A stretch of 36,693 bases of DNA. It comes from CANNDT01 sp945876205. Its GTDB lineage: Bacteria > Acidobacteriota > Vicinamibacteria > Vicinamibacterales > UBA2999. A program made the translations under genes and the position numbers. The DNA lies in contig CANNDT010000042.1 of assembly GCA_947503365.1 (NCBI GenBank), positions 1 to 36,693 on the forward strand. Direction: 5' to 3'. Below the pieces are notes generated by a model. The model worked only from the letters and a program-made list of their open reading frames with translations, searched no databases and was not told the DNA's origin. Every line of letters starts with the position of its first letter. Within the stretch, counting starts at the first letter, position 1. Shown here piece after piece: positions 13,730 to 24,142 of this stretch.

Positions 13730-15403
13730 TTAGCGCGACGACGTTGCAGCCGCGCCGGTATCCGCATACTTGAGATAGGGCGACATCGGCGTGATCGCGA
13801 ACGTCAGCTTCTCGCGCGCCCAGTACAAAGGCACCGCAGGGGCACGATTGAGGTCGAGCGTGTTGCTCCACGGGTCGAGCACCACGCGGGCGCCGAGCGG
13901 CAGCGCCGCCACCTGCTCGAGCCGGCCCGGCTCGAGGGCCGGAGATTTCTCAATCAGCGGCATCAGCGTCTGCTCTTCCCCCCTCACGTAGTCGCCCACG
14001 TGCGGCTGAATCAGATTCGGCAGCGCCTTGGCACTCGCCTGAATCGCCTTCAGGAAGAGACCGGCCGACGCCAGCTTGTCCTGGTATGGCGACTTGCTCA
14101 GCAACTGCAGCAGCTCCTGGTCGGCGGCCGCTTCTTCCTCGAGCGTGTGGTTGAACCGGAGCGTCGACACGACCTGCGTATCGGGAATCATCAGCCGGTC
14201 GGCGAATGCGAACTTCGTGTCGATCAGCAGGTGACCGAGCTTCACGTGCGCGAGCTCGTGTCCGATGACCATCGCCAGGCTCGCCTCGTCCGGCAGGACG
14301 TCGATCAGCCCGCGGCTCAACACGATCGTCCGTCCGACGATGAACGACTCGAGGGTGGACGTGAGCAGCACGCGCGCCTTGAGCGGCGGATCGAACGCCA
14401 GGTCGTTGGTGACCTGGAGGTTGTTCAACACCGTATTGAGCACGCCGTCGACCGGACCCGCCGGCGCGAGGAGGCCGGCGTTCGACAGCCGATCGAGAAT
14501 GTTGTTCTCGGCTTCCGTCTCCCACCTGCGCTGGCTCAGCACCGGTGACACCGGACGCGCCTGCTCGGCCGCATCCTGAGCCCCGTCGCCGATCTCGATC
14601 GTCGCGAACGAGGATGGTGCGTTCGAGTCCTTCAGCTCATAACCCCAGAGCCGCATCTGTCCCTTGATCCGCGGGGTCTCGGGCGGCGCGGTCTTGTAGT
14701 CGTTGAAGTCGGTCTCCTCGAAGTACACGTAGGCCGGCAACCACACGCCCGGACGCACGTTCACGCGCCAGCTGTCGACGTGGAACGACATCGTCTTGCG
14801 AAAGAAGCGGGAGAGGGAGTGATCGACCTCGCGGCTGATGCCGTTGAAGCGGACGATATTGAACTCGCGATCCTCGACCCAGATACGGCCCTTGAAGCCC
14901 TCGCGGTCGCCGCCCTTGGGGCGAACGTCGAGCACTACCGTGCGCACTTCGTCGAGGAACTCGCGGCGCACGAACGTGAAGTCGTATCGCTTCGGATCGA
15001 GCACTGCGCGATCGGGCACAGTCGTCGCGGCAAACCCGGATGGCACGTAATCGAGGCCGAACGGCCGGTTCATCAGGCCCGCGGGACGGAACCAGCCACG
15101 GCCGGCGCTGAGCGGCAGCACGTCGGGACCATCCTTGCCGTCGAACTGTCCGAGGAAATAGTCGTCCTTGGTGGGCACGGGACCAGTTGCGGGATCCCCC
15201 GGCAACAGGTGCTGGAGGTAGACCTCGACGACCGGGTGAAAGCTGGCCATGCGCGCGGGCAGCGCCGCCTCCACCTTCGAGAGCCGATCGATGAAGCCGT
15301 CGAGCGACGTCGTTGAGGCCGCGGGCGCCTGCTGCGCGCGCGGCGCGGCGCTGAGAACCATCAGGCCGAGTACGACAAAGGCAGGTCGAAACAGGTTTCG
15401 CAT
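13730..15403 (-). CDS. Exported M48-family zinc metalloprotease with large N-terminal domain
   Basis: 557 residues from ATG 15403. Sec signal about 1-24 (ending PRAQQ). Residues about 80-275 form a beta-rich domain (RYDFTFVRREFLDEVRTVVL, GRIWVEDREFNIVRFNG) recalling LolA/outer-membrane-lipoprotein-sorting folds. The peptidase domain follows: GLIDVLPDEASLAMVIGHEL with HELAH at 382-386 and a downstream LEEEAAADQELLQLL (421-435) supplying the third zinc ligand, a Glu of ExxxD type. So this is a gluzincin of the M48 (BepA/HtpX-like) type acting outside the cytoplasm. No TPR repeats are visible, unlike BepA. It lies 10 bases after the TonB-family gene and ends a three-gene operon. A role in envelope protein quality control is inferred. 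Confidence 0.87.
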   Translation of the reverse strand: MRNLFRPAFVVLGLMVLSAAPRAQQAPAASTTSLDGFIDRLSKVEAALPARMASFHPVVEVYLQHLLPGDPATGPVPTKDDYFLGQFDGKDGPDVLPLSAGRGWFRPAGLMNRPFGLDYVPSGFAATTVPDRAVLDPKRYDFTFVRREFLDEVRTVVLDVRPKGGDREGFKGRIWVEDREFNIVRFNGISREVDHSLSRFFRKTMSFHVDSWRVNVRPGVWLPAYVYFEETDFNDYKTAPPETPRIKGQMRLWGYELKDSNAPSSFATIEIGDGAQDAAEQARPVSPVLSQRRWETEAENNILDRLSNAGLLAPAGPVDGVLNTVLNNLQVTNDLAFDPPLKARVLLTSTLESFIVGRTIVLSRGLIDVLPDEASLAMVIGHELAHVKLGHLLIDTKFAFADRLMIPDTQVVSTLRFNHTLEEEAAADQELLQLLSKSPYQDKLASAGLFLKAIQASAKALPNLIQPHVGDYVRGEEQTLMPLIEKSPALEPGRLEQVAALPLGARVVLDPWSNTLDLNRAPAVPLYWAREKLTFAITPMSPYLKYADTGAAATSSR

Positions 15404-15413
15404 TACAGATTTC

Positions 15414-16469
15414 TTACGCCAGTTGGAAACGGATATTCACGGTGGTTCGCACGTCGACCGGCTGGCCGTCGCGCTGCGCCGGCTTGAAGCGAACGCCCTT
15501 CACGGCGCGGATGGCGGCTTCGTCGAGGCCGTGGCCGAGGCCGCGCACGACCCTCATCACCGTGACCTCGCCCGTCGCGCTGAATTCGACCTCGAGCGCG
15601 ACTTCGCCTTCGATCTTCATCGCGCGCGCTTCGTCGGAGTACACCGGCGTCGGCTTCGACAGGATCTGAAGCGGCACTTCGGTCGGCGCCTGACGGGCCA
15701 CCTGCGGCGCCGCTGTCTGGGCCGCCCGCGTATCGAAGTCGCTGGCCTTGACCGTCTGCTGGGGACGCCCGCCGCCACCGCCGCCGCCGCCGGTCGTGGC
15801 ATCGAAGCCGCCCGACGCGACCACACCTCTTCCGCCGCCACCGGCCACGGTTCCAACGCCCGTTCCGAATCCGGCGTCAGCGACGCCGTTGGGACGGCCG
15901 TTGCCCGGCCGCATCCGTCCACCGACCGCCGTCTGGTCGAACGCGCCGACGACGGCGCTGGCGGTTCTCGGATCGGAGGCACGGGCGGCGGAGGTGTCGA
16001 ATCCGGCCTGCTGCACCGGCTTCGACGGATTGACCATCTGCGGGCTGGCCGGGCCGGAATCAAACGCACCGACCTTCACGACCGCCGGCTGCCTGGGCCG
16101 GTCCACGACGACGGGGCTCTCGGGCGTGGGGGCCGGCTTCGGCTCCTCACGCGCGACGACGCGCTCGGGAACCGGGACCTTCTCGATCTCAGGCACCGGG
16201 ATCTTCGGTTCGGCCGCTTTTGCGATCTCTTTGACAGGTGGAGGAGGAAGCCGCACGGGCGGCGGCGTCAGGCGCGGCGCCTCGGCGACGACGACGCGGA
16301 CGTACTTCAGCGGTGGCGCCGCCGTTTCCGGCAGCACGCCTGCCGCGCGTCCAACAACAAGGATGACGAGGACGAGCGCCCCATGCGCGAGGACGCTGCC
16401 AGCCATCGTCGTCCATGGCCGGGGGGTCACGACCGGCGTCACCACGCCGGAGGAGTAGATGGAGTTCAT
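15414..16469 (-). CDS. TonB-family energy transducer with repeated FD motif in its linker
   Basis: 351 residues from ATG 16469, whose ATGA overlaps the upstream stop; a longer frame upstream reads out of frame through the preceding gene. One transmembrane helix at about 22-44, then a Pro-rich spacer (68-125). Next is a Gly-rich linker in which a short motif recurs: GAFD (134), AGFD (155), GAFD (175), AGFG (199), GGFD (220), SDFD (244). The TonB C-terminal domain is about 265-351 (SKPTPVYSDEARAMKIEGEV, AAIRAVKGVRFKPAQRDGQP, VNIRFQLA). TonB couples the proton-motive force to outer-membrane receptors. No ExbB/ExbD or receptor genes are in the window. The partner genes in the operon are a small membrane protein and an M48 protease. 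Confidence 0.87.
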   Translation of the reverse strand: MNSIYSSGVVTPVVTPRPWTTMAGSVLAHGALVLVILVVGRAAGVLPETAAPPLKYVRVVVAEAPRLTPPPVRLPPPPVKEIAKAAEPKIPVPEIEKVPVPERVVAREEPKPAPTPESPVVVDRPRQPAVVKVGAFDSGPASPQMVNPSKPVQQAGFDTSAARASDPRTASAVVGAFDQTAVGGRMRPGNGRPNGVADAGFGTGVGTVAGGGGRGVVASGGFDATTGGGGGGGGRPQQTVKASDFDTRAAQTAAPQVARQAPTEVPLQILSKPTPVYSDEARAMKIEGEVALEVEFSATGEVTVMRVVRGLGHGLDEAAIRAVKGVRFKPAQRDGQPVDVRTTVNIRFQLA

Positions 16470-16843
16470 TTGCTGAGCGCCCAGATGACGAGGGTGGCCG
16501 TGCCTGCCGAGAGACCGATGGCACCGATGACGGCGTTGCGGTCGCAGGTGCTGGCGCCGTGGGCGCCCTTGCAGGAAGAGGTTGCGCCGTAGGCCGCCAG
16601 GGCGACGCCGGCCACGATCGCCGCGCCTGCCAATGAGCCGAGGAGAAGCTTCGATTCGTTGGTCGATGCCACGGTCTGTTTCATGACACCGCGCGACGTG
16701 CTGGGCAGCATGGCCACAGCGGAATTCCAGATGGTTCCGGTCGGTACAGAGTCTCCTTCGCCGGCAAACGCGTCGCCGCACGACAGGGATATAAGGGCGA
16801 CGGTGAGGGTGGTCACGACGAATGCACGAATAGTTCTAAACAC
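16466..16843 (-). CDS. Small exported or membrane protein of unknown function
   Basis: 125 residues. I choose GTG 16843 because GGAGGA lies five bases upstream; an ATG at 16888 would add 15 polar residues. A Sec signal covers about 1-27 (ending GDAFAG). The mature part has MLPSTSRGVMKQTVASTNES, a hydrophobic Gly/Ala-rich helix (LLLGSLAGAAIVAGVALAAY), a Cys pair (SSCKGAHGASTCDRN) and a final hydrophobic stretch (VIGAIGLSAGTATLVIWALS). Two helices joined by a loop with two cysteines, which may form a disulfide in the periplasm, suggest an inner-membrane hairpin. It is translationally coupled to the TonB-family gene, so it may belong to that transducer. I recognise no family. Confidence 0.75.
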   Translation of the reverse strand: MFRTIRAFVVTTLTVALISLSCGDAFAGEGDSVPTGTIWNSAVAMLPSTSRGVMKQTVASTNESKLLLGSLAGAAIVAGVALAAYGATSSCKGAHGASTCDRNAVIGAIGLSAGTATLVIWALSK

Positions 16844-17062
16844 CGCGTTCCTCCAGCGGGGTCGGGTTGGCGTAGTCTCAGGAGGCACACGTCGCCACCA
16901 GAGTTGGTCATGTGAGCGTTACGAGGTTGAGCTTGAAGGGACGGAAACTACCCTTACCTAGCAGCATGCAGGTGCCCGAGCTTGCTCAGGCGAACCCGCA
17001 TAAGAGCTTGATTATAAAGGGCTACCGAGCTCAAGCGCAAGGCGCGGCCACCGGCACAGCGC

Positions 17063-18025
17063 GTGCTGGCAGCGGCTCCCTCATATAGTGTCGGCAAGTT
17101 GAAGAGCCAGGGATATGGGCATTTGATCAAAGGATTTCGCTCGATCGCCGGGCTGCTGTGCCTCGTTGCAGCCCTGCCGGTTGGTACGGCTGCCGGGCAG
17201 GCGGCGGCCTCGGGCAAAAGCTTTCTCTGGAAGGTGCAGAACGGGGCGGCCGTGCTGTACCTCGCCGGGTCGGTGCACGCGCTCGACCAGAGCGTCTACC
17301 CCCTCAGCCCCGCGTTCCAGCGCGCCTTTGACGCCTCTGGGGCACTCGTCGAGGAGATCGACCTCGGCGAGATCAACTCGCTGGCGTCGGCGCCGATGCT
17401 CCTCGGCAAGGGCATGTTCCAGGACGGCCAGACCTTCGATCGCGTCGTCTCGCGGGAGACGCTCACACTGGTGACCGAGCGGCTGAAGGGCACGCCGATG
17501 GCCATCGATCTGATCCAGTCGATGAAGCCGTGGATGGTGGACATGATCATCACGGCGCTCGAAGTGCAGGAAGCGGGCCTCGACGTCAACCTGGGACTCG
17601 ACAAGTATTTCTACGATCGCGCGGTTGCGGCCGGCAAGGAGACGATCCCCCTCGAAACGGCAGCATCGCAGGTGGATCGGTTGGACCAGATGCCGATCGC
17701 CGTGCAGGAGCAGATGCTCCTTGGCACGCTTCGCGGTAACAAGCCGGACCTGCCGGGCAACGCTGCGCTCAACACGGTTGTCGCGGCCTGGAAGCGCGGC
17801 GACGCCGGGTCGATGGAAAAGATGCTGCTGTCGGAGTTCGCCAGCGTGCCCGCCGCGTATCAATCGCTCCTCGTCGAGCGCAACCGCAACTGGATGCCGC
17901 AGCTCGATGCCTGCCTCGCCCGCCGCACGCCCTGCTTCGTCGTCGTCGGCGCCGCGCATCTCGTGGGGCCGGACGGCCTGCTCGCGCTCCTGCAGCGCAA
18001 GGGTTACACGATCGAACAGCAGTAG
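17063..18025 (+). CDS. TraB/GumN family protein
   Basis: 320 residues if started at GTG 17063; the true start is uncertain. In-frame TTG codons at 17099 and 17123 would begin nearer the signal peptide (FRSIAGLLCLVAALPVGTAA), and TATAGT at 17084-17089 could be a -10 for them. Diagnostic TraB/GumN features: VLYLAGSVHALDQSVYPLSP, LVEEIDLGEI, a helical middle (DLIQSMKPWMVDMIITALEV, GLDKYFYDRAVAAGK) and the C-terminal PCFVVVGAAHLVGPDGLLAL. The GSVH and GAAH histidines with the conserved glutamates form the proposed metal site related to the Tiki/EreA fold. A metal-dependent hydrolase in the periplasm is the general expectation; substrate unknown. The gene stands alone and converges on dapE. Confidence 0.88.
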   Translation: MLAAAPSYSVGKLKSQGYGHLIKGFRSIAGLLCLVAALPVGTAAGQAAASGKSFLWKVQNGAAVLYLAGSVHALDQSVYPLSPAFQRAFDASGALVEEIDLGEINSLASAPMLLGKGMFQDGQTFDRVVSRETLTLVTERLKGTPMAIDLIQSMKPWMVDMIITALEVQEAGLDVNLGLDKYFYDRAVAAGKETIPLETAASQVDRLDQMPIAVQEQMLLGTLRGNKPDLPGNAALNTVVAAWKRGDAGSMEKMLLSEFASVPAAYQSLLVERNRNWMPQLDACLARRTPCFVVVGAAHLVGPDGLLALLQRKGYTIEQQ

Positions 18026-18040
18026 CCCGGGGGACCCGCC

Positions 18041-19167
18041 CTACGCGAGCAGCGCCGTGATCGTCTTCTCGTAAATCAGCGACAAGGGACCGATATCCGC
18101 GACGCGCATGCGCTCGTCGATCGCGTGGATCGTCGCGTTGACGGGACCGAATTCAACGAGCTCGGCGGAGATCGCGGCGAGGAACCGGCCGTCGGATGTG
18201 CCGCCGCCTGTTGCGATCGCCGGCGTGATGCCCGTGACGGAGGCGACAGCCGTGCTCAGCGCGTTGACCAGGCGTCCGCGCGGCGAGATGAACGGAAGGC
18301 TCGCCACCGTCCAGGCGAGATCGCCGTCGACACCGTGGGTCTTCAGGATCGCGTGGGTGCGAGCCTGCAGCGTCTCGGCGGGCGATGCCGGTGAAAAGCG
18401 GAAGTTGAACACCACGTCCATCGTCGCTGGAATCACGTTGTTGGCACCGCTCCCGGCGCGCACATTCGATATCTGGAAGCTGGTGGGCGCAAACGACTCG
18501 TCGCCGCGATCCCACTCGGCCGCGGCGAGCTCGGCGAGGGCGGGCATCGCCATGTGAATCGGGTTGCGTGCGAGCTCGGGGTAGGCGACGTGCCCCTGCG
18601 TCCCCTTGACGGTGAGCACGCCGTGCAGCGATCCGCGCCGGCCGTTCTTCAGCGCATCGCCGAGCTGCGCGGACGAGGTGGGCTCTCCGATGATGCAGGC
18701 GTCGATCGACTCACCGCGCGCCTTCAGGGCGTCCACGACCGCCACCGTGCCGTCCACCGCATCGCCCTCTTCATCTGACGTGAGCAGCACGGCGATCGAT
18801 CCGGGGTGATTGGGATGAGCCGCCACGAACCGCTCGGCCGCCGTGACCATCGCCGCCACCGACGATTTCATGTCCGCGACGCCGCGTCCGTAGAGGTAGC
18901 CGTCGCGCTCCGTCGGCACGAACGGGTCGCTGGTCCAGCGGTCGACCGGACCCGGCGGCACGACGTCCACGTGTCCTGCGAAACAGACGAGAGGGGCGCC
19001 GCGACCGTGCCGTGCCAGGAGGTTGCGGGCAACACGGCCATCGATGCGCTCGCACGCAAAGCCGGCGGCAGTAAGCCGTGACCCGATGAGATCCAGGCAA
19101 CCCGCGTCGTCTGGCGTGATCGAACGGCAGGCGACCAGACGCTTCGCGAGCTCGAGCGTCTCGGCGC

Positions 19168-19171
<4 letters not shown>
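18041..19171 (-). CDS. dapE: Succinyl-diaminopimelate desuccinylase
   Basis: 376 residues from GTG 19171, overlapping the dapD stop by four bases. DapE hydrolyses N-succinyl-LL-2,6-diaminopimelate to LL-diaminopimelate and succinate in lysine and peptidoglycan precursor synthesis, in the cytoplasm. M20-type residues are visible: H67 and D69 in FAGHVDVVPPG, D100 in GRGVADMKSS, the catalytic E134 and E135 in LTSDEEGDAVDG, the dimerisation domain with GRRGSLHGVLTVKGTQGHVA, and the late GGGTSDGRFLA and FGPVNATIHAIDE. Length is normal for the family. It is the last gene of dapC-dapD-dapE, three steps carried in pathway-related order with overlapping stops. Confidence 0.95.
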
Positions 19172-20012
<841 letters not shown>

Positions 20013-20013
<1 letters not shown>

Positions 20014-21200
20014 CAGTGGCAGAACTCCAGGATGCGCCGGGCGCCCTCGACGCAGTCGCGAACGTCGGCGACCAGCGCCATGCGCACGTAGCCACGTCCC
20101 GGATTCAGGCCGTGCGCCTCGCGCGCGAGATAGCGACCCGGCAGCACGGTGACGTGGGTCGCGCTGAACAGTTCCTTCGCAAACCGCTCGTCATCGTCCC
20201 CGGGCACGCGCGCCCATAGGTAAAAGGCGGCGTCCGGGTCGCGCACATCGAGCACCGGCTTCAGCATCGGAACGACGGCGGCGAATTTTTCGCGATAGCG
20301 ATGCCGATTGTCACGCACCGACGCCTCGTCGTTCCAGGCGGCGATGCTCGCATGCTGCACCGTGGGACTCATCGCGCATCCATGATACGTGCGATAGAGC
20401 AGAAACTGGCGCAGCAGCGCGGCGTCTCCGGCCACGGCGCCGGAGCGCAATCCCGGTGAGTTGGACCGCTTCGAGAGGCTGGTGAACACCACGAGGTTAC
20501 GGAAGCGGTCGCGGCCCAGACGATCGGCGGCCTCGAGCGCGCCGAGAGGCGGCGCCGCCTCGTCGGGATAGATCTCGGAGTAGCACTCGTCTGACGCGAT
20601 CACGAAGCCATGCCGATCGGCACGGTCGAAGATCGCACGCCACGCGTCCAGCGTCAGGACGCGGCCGGTTGGATTGCCCGGCGAGCACACGTACATCAAC
20701 TGCGTGCGGCGCCACTGCTCCTCTGACAGCGAATCGAGATCGAGATCGAAACCGTTCGCGGCCGACTGGTTCAGAAACACCGGTTCGGCACCCGCGAGGA
20801 GCGCCGCGCCCTCATAGATCTGGTAGAACGGATTCGGGCAGACGACGAGCGGCGACGGACGAGAGCTGTCGATGACCGCCTGCGCGAACGCAAAGAGCGC
20901 CTCGCGCGTGCCGTTGACCGGCAGCACTTCGCTCGCCGCATCGAGGCGCGGCAGCGCGTAGCGGCGTGTGAACCATGCGGCAAGGGCCTCGCGCATCTGG
21001 TCGAGGCCGGCGGTCAGCGGATACGACGACAGGCCGTCGAGGTGATCGACGAGGGCGCGGCGAATGAGATCCGGCGTCGCGTGCTGCGGCTCGCCGATCG
21101 ACAGGCGGATCGGACCGAGCGCCGGCGGCGTGACGCCGGCGAGCAGCGTGCGGAGCCTGTCGAACGGATACGGTTGGAGACGGGAAAGAAGCGGGTTCAC
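20013..21200 (-). CDS. dapC: N-succinyldiaminopimelate aminotransferase
   Basis: 395 residues from GTG 21200; this start gives VNPLLSRLQPYPFDRLRTLL, the usual DapC N-terminus, although a longer open frame continues upstream into the previous gene. It is a class I/II PLP aminotransferase: substrate loop with SIGEPQHATPDLI, NGTREALF, CPNPFYQIYEGAALLAGAEP, SPGNPTGR (173-180), SDECYSEIY (203-211), and the Schiff-base lysine K244 in SLSKRSNSPGLRSG. It converts N-succinyl-2-amino-6-ketopimelate to N-succinyl-LL-diaminopimelate using glutamate. The gene heads the dap set and follows the M16 protease gene by 26 bases without a clear ribosome site, so it may be translated from a longer message. Confidence 0.93.
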
Positions 21201-21226
21201 GTGTGGAATGAGAAGGCGTCGCCGCG

Positions 21227-24079
21227 CTACGGCTTCTCCGGCTGCAGCCTCACCTCGACGTAGCGGTTGGTGTTCAGGTAGACCTGCGCCGCGTCGCGCA
21301 GCGCGGCGACGGTGATCTGGTCGTAGAACGGCCGCATGTTGAAGACCTCTTTCACGTCCTCGCGGTACTCGTACTTCAACAGGATCCGGTTGAGCAGGTA
21401 GTCGTTTCGCGCGCTGTTGGTCTCGAGGTCGCGCGTCAGCGCCGAGCGCGCGTCGGCGACCTGGCTCTGACTCGGACCGTTCCGTTTGTACTGGTCGATC
21501 ACCTGGAACGCGGTCCTCACCAGGCTCTCCGTTCGAGCCGGGTCGCACGCGAAGCTGATCGACAGGCGATACTCCTCGGTCGGAAATTTCGTGAAGTTGG
21601 ATTCGACGCCGACGCCGTAGGTGCCACCCAGGTCTTCGCGCAGCGTGCGCTGCAGGTTTCCGCCCAGCGTGTCGGCCATCGCCCTGGCGATCACCCGATG
21701 CATCTCGTCGTTCTGAAACGCCCCGGTGAAGACGATGCTGACCTGGCTGCGCGGCGCGATGCCGCTGGTCACCTGCCTCTGGACGACGCCCGCCGGGGGA
21801 TGCATGCCGACATCCCTCGCCGTCTCGTTCCGGTTGAGCGCCGGCAGGCTCCCCAGGTAGCGCTCGACGAGCGGCTTCATCGTCGCGGGGTCGAAGTTGC
21901 CGATGAACACGAACGTGAAGTCGCTCGCGTCGGCGAACCGGTCCTTGTAGAACGCCAGCGACTTGTCGAGATTCATCTGGTTCAGGCGGGCCGGCGTCAG
22001 CGGCTGCGCGCGCGGATGGTTCTGGCTCAGCGCGGCGTTCAGCGCCTCGTCGAACACCGTGTCCGGCATCGCCTGACGATTCGCCAGCGTCACCTTCAAC
22101 TGCTCGCTGAGGACGCGAAAGGCCACCGGATCCGCACGCGGCGCGGTGAAGGTGAGATAGACGAGCTGGAAGAGCGTCTCGAGGTCCTTGCGCGAGGATC
22201 CGCCGACGAGCCCTTCTTCTGTCCCGCCGATGTCGGCCCTGACAAAAGCGGTCGTGCCGGCGAGGGTCTTCTCGAGATCGATCCGGCTGAGGCCGCCAAG
22301 ACCGCCCTGCTCGATGACCGCGTCGGCGGTTTCAGCGGGAATGAAATCCTGGTCGCTGGCGAGCGACGTGCCGCCGGGGCTGAACGCCCGGAACAGGATC
22401 TCATCCTGCTTGAAGGTCGTCGGCTTGAGGACGACCTTGACGCCGTTGGACAGCCGCCATTCGGTGATGCCGAACGGGTCGATGTTCGAGGTCGCCGCGA
22501 CGGCGCCGGCCGATGGGAGACGAGCGAGCAGCGGCTGCGTGCTCACGGTGTCGACGTATGCCGTGAGCGGCGCGCTGGCGGCCGTCTTGATGATCGCCGC
22601 GAGCCTCGCCTCGGTCGGCAGCGTTGCCCGATCCTTCGCCGGTGCCGTAATCGCGACGACGCGGCTGCGATCGGGCGCCCAATCCTTCGCCAGGCTGTTC
22701 ACTTCGGCGAGCGTGATCTCTGGCAGGAAACGCTGGTTCAAGCCGTACTCGTAGACGATGCCCGGGATCGGCTCTCCCTGCGTGAAGGCGCGCACGAACT
22801 CGTCGGCGAGCGGGCCCGAAGGACTCTTGTCCTTCTCGACGACCGCCCGCTGGAGCCCTCGTTGAAGATTCAGCTTTTCGCGGTTGAGCTCGGTCGCGGT
22901 GAAGCCGAACCGCGCCACGCGGTCCACCTCGGCCAGGAGTGCCGCCAGGCCGCGCTCGACGCCGCCGGTCGCGACGAGCGCGTCCAGGCTCGTCGCCTCG
23001 GCGGTGCGAATGAACAGCCCGCGATCGGTTTGCGCCCTGAGAAACGGCGCACCCGGCGCCTGCGAGATCTCGTCGAGCCGCTGCGACAGCATCCTGGAGA
23101 ACAACTGCTCCACCATGTGCTGCCGGTACTGCCCGATCGTCTCCTGCGAACGCGCCGCCATCTTGCTCGTCACGCTGATGCGCGTCGTCGTGGCCTCGGG
23201 ATCGGTGATCACCGAATAGACGGTCCCTGGTTGATCCGGCACGGGATACGACGGCCTCGGCTTCGCCGACGCGGCGCGCGGGATCGACGAGAAATGAGAC
23301 CTGATCAGCGACTCGATCGTCGCCTTGTTGAAATCGCCGACCGCGACGACCGCCATCATGTCGGGCCGGTACCAATCCGTGTAGAACTGCTTCAGCCTGT
23401 CGTGGTTGACGTTCTGGATGATCTCGGGCTTGCCGATGGGCGACCGCTCGGCATAGCGCGAACCCTTGAGCAGCACCGGAAACTGCGCATCCTGGATGCG
23501 TTCGTCGGCGCCCAGACCTTGCCGCCATTCCTCCAGGATGACGCCGCGCTCCTTGTCGATCTCGACGGTGTCGAAGGAGACGTGCTGCGCGAAGTCTTCG
23601 AGGATGAGAAACGACCGGTCCACCACCACCGCGTTGTCAGTCGGGATCTGCAGCTCGTAGACGGTTTCGTCGAAGCTGGTGTGCGCGTTGACGTGCGCGC
23701 CGAAGCGCATGCCGAGCGACTGCATGAAAGCGCCGACGTCCTGTCTCGGAAAGTGCAGCGTGCCGTTGAAGGCGATGTGCTCGAGGAAGTGCGCCAGGCC
23801 GCGCTGGTCTTCGTCCTCGAGCACGGAGCCGGCATTGACGACCAGCCGAAGCTCGGCGCGCCCCTGCGGCAGCGTGTTCTCACGGACGTAATAACGAAGC
23901 CCGTTCGAGAGCGTGCCGACCGTAATCAGCGGATCGACCGGAACCGCCTGGCCAAGGGTGGCGGACTGAACCGCCGCCGGAATCGCCGGCTGCTGTGCGC
24001 CGACGAGGCTGACCGCCGCGACGACCACGGACGAGAGAAGCGTCAACCGCACGCGAGCGAAAAAGGTCATAAAGCCCAT
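21227..24079 (-). CDS. Exported M16-family zinc metalloprotease (pitrilysin type)
   Basis: About 950 residues. ATG 24079 is chosen as a start for the signal peptide (FFARVRLTLLSSVVVAAVSL, cut near VGAQQ); a GTG 18 bases upstream and an ATG 9 bases downstream are also possible. The N-terminal half carries the inverted zinc motif HFLEH (H97, E100, H101 by this start) in GLAHFLEHIAFNGTLHFP, with a later glutamate in EIDKERGVILEEW as third ligand. The second half repeats the fold without an active site (ITEWRLSNGVKVVLKPTTFK, FVFIGNFDPATMKPLVERYL), and the R/Y pair region is near the C-terminus (DLGGTYGVGVESNFTKFPTE). The size fits the single-chain periplasmic PqqL-like enzymes. These degrade peptides; the substrate here is unknown. 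It lies directly upstream of dapC. Confidence 0.9.
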   Translation of the reverse strand: MGFMTFFARVRLTLLSSVVVAAVSLVGAQQPAIPAAVQSATLGQAVPVDPLITVGTLSNGLRYYVRENTLPQGRAELRLVVNAGSVLEDEDQRGLAHFLEHIAFNGTLHFPRQDVGAFMQSLGMRFGAHVNAHTSFDETVYELQIPTDNAVVVDRSFLILEDFAQHVSFDTVEIDKERGVILEEWRQGLGADERIQDAQFPVLLKGSRYAERSPIGKPEIIQNVNHDRLKQFYTDWYRPDMMAVVAVGDFNKATIESLIRSHFSSIPRAASAKPRPSYPVPDQPGTVYSVITDPEATTTRISVTSKMAARSQETIGQYRQHMVEQLFSRMLSQRLDEISQAPGAPFLRAQTDRGLFIRTAEATSLDALVATGGVERGLAALLAEVDRVARFGFTATELNREKLNLQRGLQRAVVEKDKSPSGPLADEFVRAFTQGEPIPGIVYEYGLNQRFLPEITLAEVNSLAKDWAPDRSRVVAITAPAKDRATLPTEARLAAIIKTAASAPLTAYVDTVSTQPLLARLPSAGAVAATSNIDPFGITEWRLSNGVKVVLKPTTFKQDEILFRAFSPGGTSLASDQDFIPAETADAVIEQGGLGGLSRIDLEKTLAGTTAFVRADIGGTEEGLVGGSSRKDLETLFQLVYLTFTAPRADPVAFRVLSEQLKVTLANRQAMPDTVFDEALNAALSQNHPRAQPLTPARLNQMNLDKSLAFYKDRFADASDFTFVFIGNFDPATMKPLVERYLGSLPALNRNETARDVGMHPPAGVVQRQVTSGIAPRSQVSIVFTGAFQNDEMHRVIARAMADTLGGNLQRTLREDLGGTYGVGVESNFTKFPTEEYRLSISFACDPARTESLVRTAFQVIDQYKRNGPSQSQVADARSALTRDLETNSARNDYLLNRILLKYEYREDVKEVFNMRPFYDQITVAALRDAAQVYLNTNRYVEVRLQPEKP

Positions 24080-24142
24080 CTGCGCGAAATCGGCCACAAG
24101 CGGCCGTACTTATTGTAACGACCGCCCCTCGTGCCTGGTCGC

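Noticed and set aside
16470..16781. Upstream extension of the TonB frame
   Set aside because: Arg-rich out-of-frame reading of the small membrane protein gene; the transmembrane helix follows directly after ATG 16469.
16981..17020. TTGCTC ... TATAAA considered as a promoter for the TraB gene
   Set aside because: The spacing is about 25 bases, too long for a standard promoter.
21698..24118. Open frame of about 806 codons on the plus strand
   Set aside because: It is antisense to the M16 protease gene over its whole length, rich in Arg/His/Asp as expected for GC-rich shadow frames, and shows no domain.
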